DNA from: Carya illinoinensis
Lineage: Eukaryota; Streptophyta; Magnoliopsida; Fagales; Juglandaceae
DNA: 64,000 nt
NCBI RefSeq assembly: GCF_018687715.1
Contig: NC_056760.1
Location: 42,223,501-42,287,500 of the forward strand
Direction: 5' to 3'
The notes below the pieces were generated by a model. It was not told the DNA's origin. It worked only from the letters and a program-made list of their open reading frames with translations, and searched no databases. This document shows positions 58,801 through 64,000 of this stretch, piece by piece. Position numbers and translations under genes: made by a program. Position 1 is the stretch's first letter. Every line of letters starts with the position of its first letter.

Positions 58801-60536
58801 AATTTTTTTTCTTTAAACAACTTTTAAATCACTTTAGATATTTAAAAAAATTACAAATTTAGTAAAAAAATATTTCCCTAATCATTAAGTAAAAAAATTA
58901 AAATAAATATAAAAATACAATTTGATAAAAAATTTGAAAAGAGAATAGTGTTTCTCTTTTCTCAAAAAGCAAATAAACAAGCGTAATGCTTGGGGGCATT
59001 GATGGTTTTAATTTCTAACTTCTTTCTACATTCCACAAAGAAACATTTTAGATCATTCACTAAAGCAAAACATGATAAACTAATATATGCATGTGCTCAT
59101 GGGACAATGGCGTGGTTTTTGAGGCTAGAACAGGAAAGCTTTCAACTTTTTGTCATCCACAAAGCGATGTAGGAAGACTTCTAAAGCAATGGAAAGCAAA
59201 GTAGGGAAGACTTCTAAAGCAATGGAAAGCAAAGTAGGAAAGACTTTGAGAAGACTCGTTAAACTAAAGCAAATTAGCTACTGGTGACCCAATTGTTAGC
59301 GATCGATGTGTTAAGCAATTTATTTATTTATTTTATGTGTTTTTTAAATAATTGCATGCATGATTGATGCCTAACCAATTTATTCAAATGAATTGATAGA
59401 TATTTCTGTATATATAAGAGTACTTGGATAATTTCATAGATGATTCACTAAACTAAAGCAAAACGTTATAAACTAATATTATATGCATGGGCTCTTGGGA
59501 CAATGGCGTGGTTATTGAGGCTAGAACGGGAAAGCTTTCAACTTTATGTCGTCCACAAAGATGTAGGAAGACTTTTAAAGCAAAGTAGAAGACTTTGAGA
59601 AGACTTGTTAAACTAAAGCAAAGTAGCGAATGGTAACCCAATCGTTACCGATGGTTGTGTTAAGCAATTTATTTATTTACTTTATGTGTTTACTTTATTA
59701 AATAATTTGATGCATTGTTGATGTCTAACAAATTTTTGCAAGTGAATTGATAGATATTTCAATGTATATACAGGAGTACTTGGATAATGTCATAGATGAA
59801 TCACCAAACTTTTTTTATTTTTTTATTTTAATAATAAAACAGATGATTCACTAAACTAAAGCAAAACGTTATAAACTAATATATGTGTGCACTCTTGGGA
59901 CAATGGTGTGGTTATTGAGGCTAGAACCGGAAAGCTCTTAACTTTTTGTGGTCCACAAAGAGATGTAGGAAGAATCTTAAAGCAAAGGAAAGCAAGGCAT
60001 TAATATTTTTTTAGGTTAGAGTGGAAATGCATTCACATTTTTTGCTTTCACGAAGAAACTTTGAAAAGACTCTTTAAACTAAGCAAAGTGGCAAACAGTA
60101 ATTGCGCTTGGTTTTGTTCAATAAATTAACCATATCATAAACCACACGGTGAATCAGACATTCATGCTTCCTTTGGATAATATTAAAAAATAATATTTTA
60201 TTTAATTTTTATTTAAAACAATCTCATCTCATCTTATTATCCAAATCATACCTAATAATATCAAACCTTTTGGTTACTGGACTTGTTTTTTTTAATAAAT
60301 CAACCAAATCCTAAACCACAAGGTCAATAAGACAGCATTCATTAGGAATTAAAATTGTCAGTAGATGAGCTCATGGGCTTTTCCTGGGAAGAGTAGTTAG
60401 TGGATAGTCCTACAGCTCTAACAACCAAATGTTAGGGAAAGATTTCGTTGAAATCAAAATTACATTTCCTGCCAAACATAACTGTAAGACTTTTCTTTTG
60501 CTTGTGAAATTGAAAATCCGGTCTCAATATATAGCT
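58801..60536. other. Intergenic region holding three ~400-bp repeats
   Basis: No gene is apparent. Units beginning near 59053, 59443 and 59842 share CACTAAACTAAAGCAAAACG, GGGACAATGGCGTGG, TTGAGGCTAGAAC and GATGTAGGAAGACTT, then an AT-rich arm with AATTGATAGATATTTC. The third unit degrades after about 60000. Unit 1 contains an extra 33-bp tandem duplication near 59165-59230. Related AAGCAAAG phrases also occur near 1700-1750. Confidence 0.65.
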
Positions 60537-61017
60537 GGTAACGTTTCTCTTTAATGCGCCAGTTCACTAAAGCCGATTGAACTAACAAAAAAGAAAATGT
60601 CTAATTCCACGTTTGAACCTTCTATATTTTCTTCTGAAGAATGAAGAAGAAATAGAACATTAGAAACCATATATCGACCAGACTTATTACATGGGCTTTC
60701 CCCCAAAAGAATCCCTAAGGTGAGAGAATTGGAATGCCCAATCCCATTAGTATCTTTCGGTCAGAAGGAGTTCAAAGCGTTTTCCATAAAAGTGAAACAT
60801 CAAAGAAATTGTAATAATATTGTCAATTCATCTTATGTACTTTTTTATTTAATGAGGTATATAACAGAAGTAGATTATTTGGATCAAGATTCAAAGTTTT
60901 AAAAGATCAAGATTTATAAGGATCAAATGAATGTGATTACGTGACTCAATATGAATAATTATACCTCATTTTTTGAAAACTAAATAGGTCATAGATCATT
61001 AGACTCATTTTTCGGTA

Positions 61018-61061
<44 letters not shown>

Positions 61062-61205
61062 GAATTAGACTCAATATCATGAGTAAACCTATCTTTGGTT
61101 ATTCTTATATATATATATATAAATATGTGAATTATATATATTTATCTTAACCACTATATCAATAAATATATTAATAATCTTTTTTACGTTTTTTTGTATT
61201 CAGGA

Positions 61206-61238
<33 letters not shown>

Positions 61239-62012
61239 AACTAATTATTTCAATGTTGATTTGGCCTCCAAAACTTCCAAGCAAAATACAAAAAACAATT
61301 CAAACTTTTTCAAATTCTAAAACAAATATAATATTAAAAAATTATATTATAATAATATATTAACTTTGTAATATTTTATAATATATTAACTTTGTAATAT
61401 TTTTATTTAACTTTTCCTCGTTCATTTTCTTAAACCCAATAAAATATCATAACTCCAATCATTTTACTACTATTCACAACTATTTTACTATTATTCACAA
61501 ATTTTTCATCTTATTTCATTCCCCAAAGATGCCCTAAGAAATTTGAAAAATGATAGAGCTACTGAGAGTTGGGTCCCAACATTTATTTATTTTTTACTTA
61601 GTGATTAAGGATGTGTTTTTTAATGATGTTATGATTTTTAAAAAAAAAATATTTAAGAATATATAAAAAAAAAATCTATGAAAAACAAGAAATGACCAGG
61701 TGAGGTTCTCAACGAAATGTGTACTGTTGGGCTTAGGTGTAATTTGGATAGTGAATTGAGATTATTTGAATTTAGATAAAAGTTAAAGATTGAATAAAAT
61801 ATTGTTAGAATATAATTTTTAATATTATTCTTATCTTGGGATTTGAAATAATTGAAATGTTATTATATTTTGTTAGAAGATTTGATAAAGTTGTAATAAT
61901 AAGATGAAATGAGATGAGATAAAACACTTTTTGTATTCAAACCAGGCCTTAATGTTTTGCAGAATCAAAATAGTCATATGATATCGTATATAGAAACGGT
62001 ATCATATAGTTC
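60537..62012. repeat. Segment A, copy 3 (uninterrupted)
   Basis: The only contiguous copy. It contains the empty homologues of the LINE-1 site (about 60661-60701), the 206-bp insertion site (about 60700) and the LINE-3/LINE-4 site (60873-60895). It holds an (ATT)n microsatellite at 61018-61061 and a MITE at 61733-61950. Confidence 0.8.
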
Positions 62013-62510
62013 CGGTTGCAGGTTTTTTCAAATAAGTCGTTGATGGTAAGATCTTTATCACACATTGATCATTGTGTTCTTTTGAGTTGGAAATACTGGT
62101 GCAGGAGACGGTAGTAAGGAGGCCGAAACTAGTTTCATGGAATAGGCCCCGTGAAGGATGGGTGAAATTTAATGTAGATGGATCGTGTAGGGGAAATCCA
62201 AGTACTTGTGGAGGGGGTAGGGTTATAAGGGATGATAGAGGGAGATTTTTGGCGGCCTCTCTACTAAGTTTGGTTTTGGAACCAATAATTAAGTGGAACT
62301 AAGGGTGCTCAATTGTGGTGTATTGCTTTGTAAAGAGTAGTTGGGTTTTCAGAACATTGTGATTGAAAGTGATTCAACTTTGGTGATTCATTGTCTTAGA
62401 AATAAGGAGTGCATAGTTTGGTATTTATGGGGTTATTGGGATGGAGTTATGCAGGTGATAGATGGTCTTTAGTACATGGTGACTCATCAAATTAGGGAGG
62501 GGAATAAAGT
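62013..62510 (+). mobile_element. LINE RNase H tail, cut by an LTR element
   Basis: The plus strand encodes LVSWNRPREGWVKFNVDGSC, then IRDDRGRF, and after frame breaks VIESDSTLVIHCLRNKEC and WYLWGYWD. These are the RNase H domain of a plant LINE ORF2. Homology to segment A ends at about 62012, where the fragment begins. Its 3' end is missing because TGTGACGGCC of the next element begins at 62511. Confidence 0.75.
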
Positions 62511-64000
62511 TGTGACGGCCCCAAATCCCCACGCCCGAACACGGGAAAATTGAGGCGTCCGGATGGTGACAACCCGGGTCACCATCCCATCGACGGGTGC
62601 CGAGTGTGTGCAAGGCAACAGATGTGTACAGAAAAACACGCAGCGGATAACGAAAGTCATAACTAAGTACCAGAATTTTTCTTAACGTAATACAAGCTGT
62701 TTAAAACATACATAAATAAAATATTACAAAAACCCAAATACAGTTTTAAACAAATATAAAAGATAGCATCAGCAACCCGGCGGAGCCGCATCCTCGGGCT
62801 CAGCCTCCTCCTCTTCGTCCTCTAACTCTGCACCAAAAGCTACGGAACCACGAATGGTACCGCGGGTAAGTAAAACCCAAACACTACCAGATAAAAACAC
62901 ATAAAACTCAAACAAGATGCATGAACCATGCCCAATGCACAAAGCCCATAAAACACAAGTTTTCCACACACGCCAAAAACCCATTTGGCCCAATATCTCG
63001 CCAGAAGTCCATCCGGCCCAATATCTCGCCAGAAGTCCATCTGGCTCACGCCAAAAGTCCCATTTGGCCTCATAAACCATTATCCAATTTTAACCCTATG
63101 CACCATGACCTCCCCTAGGGGTCATCCGCACACCCTGGCTCCAGTGTCACACCGCAGAGTACCACCACGCATGTGACACCTAACAAGCGATGCCCAGTTC
63201 CGCGCCCCGCGCGTGCGTAGCCAAGCATCCTCTAGCCCTCGCCAGCGAAGGGCCACGGAGTCGGTGATTAGGGCGATGCCCGGTTCCGCGCCCGGCGCGT
63301 TCGTAGCCAAGCATCCCCTAGTCCCGCTCCCGTCATCTCTCTCGACAACTCAGGGGACATCACTCAGTTTATTCCGCTCCCGAGTGACCAGAGGAGCTCC
63401 ACCGAGATAATAACCCATCCCGGCTTGGGCTCGTGATACACACGCACCCGTAAAACCACTCACGCCAATACACAGGCTTTTCACATAAATCCACAAACAC
63501 ACGTGCATGCACCATGTAATGCCATAACAATGCATAATAAAATAATCAAACAACATAAAACAATTAAACAGACAACTCCGTCCTCCATCCATCCGACCCC
63601 CGAAACTCCTCGGACTCAGTCCGGAATCAACAACCAACAACAGTAAATAAATTGAATGAGCGATATATATATTTAAATCTGAAAATAGGGTTTGGAAAAT
63701 ACTTACAGCGCTATACGGCAATTTTAGAAAACAAGCGGCGTTGCAAACGGCGCCGGAAAAGCAACGTCACAGTGAAAATTCACTGTGGCCGTGGGTTTGA
63801 AAAACCCACTTTTGAACGGGGACAAACTAGGACACGAAATTGATAGGGGGTGGTCTAGGGATGGTGGTGAAGCTATTGGAAGTGACGAACGGCCGTGGGT
63901 GGCGGCGGAATGGCCGGAAATGGCCGGATTTCCCAAAACGGAAATGATGGCTTGCAAAATTTCATATTGCAGATTTTACAAGTTCGCTCGAGCGGAGGCT
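62511..64000 (-). repeat. GC-rich LTR, probably of a Ty3/gypsy element, running off the window
   Basis: Starts TGTGACGGCCCCAAATCC. Its reverse complement ends GATTTGGGGCCGTCACA, resembling the 3' end of the LTR at 9472-12834 (TTTGGGGGCGTCACA), so I favour the minus orientation. Inside are short tandem repeats with CAATATCTCGCCAGAAGTCC (about 62990-63070). A GC-rich block occurs twice (63188-63232 and 63275-63319) with GTAGCCAAGCATCC. On the minus strand a GTAAGTATTTTCC donor-like site occurs near 63705. No coding domain is visible, and the other end lies beyond the window. Confidence 0.65.

Overview
This is a 64 kb stretch of plant nuclear DNA. It is AT-rich, contains plant LTR and L1-type retrotransposons, receptor-like-protein genes and one housekeeping gene with a leader intron. 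The recurrent GTTTGGAT/GATGAGATGAGAT miniature elements resemble sequences I associate with Fagales trees (walnut or pecan relatives). That placement is from memory and tentative. Only one gene looks fully functional: an NMD3 homologue (60S ribosomal subunit export adaptor) with coding sequence at 15753-17288 and a leader intron of about 2.1 kb upstream.

Layout. 1-3222: AT-rich intergenic DNA with microsatellites and miniature transposons. 3223-13052: a hAT-like miniature element with an 8-bp target duplication, split by a non-autonomous Ty3/gypsy-type LTR retrotransposon (3673-12834, 5-bp duplication GTATT, LTRs of about 3.3 kb). The retrotransposon interior has lost gag-pol but carries an intact 142-residue antisense ORF with its own TATA box, four tandem upstream repeats and AATAAA signals. 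13061-17500: NMD3. 19153-35255: a decayed cluster of three LRR receptor-like-protein pseudogenes. It is interrupted by a near full-length L1-type LINE (22589-28548, 11-bp target duplication) and a 5'-truncated relative (31430-33297, 12-bp duplication). 35267-38768: the 5' part of a Ty1/copia element that landed just after the third RLP stop codon. 38769-41605: another truncated LINE. 41606-46424: a block with captured exon-like fragments, including one from an NPG1-related TPR protein.

49525-62012 holds two copies of a segment of about 1.5 kb. One is split by two tail-to-tail LINEs and the other is uninterrupted, so the second serves as the empty-site reference. A third, partial copy is the target of the LINE at 22589-28548. 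62013-64000: a LINE RNase H tail cut by the end of a GC-rich LTR element that runs off the window.

The genes do not form a pathway. The window records a housekeeping gene beside an RLP cluster that decayed under repeated transposition. The items most worth following up are the antisense transcription unit in the LTR element, the hairpin-forming minisatellite inside its LTRs, the long inverted repeat in the NMD3 leader intron, and the captured NPG-type exon.
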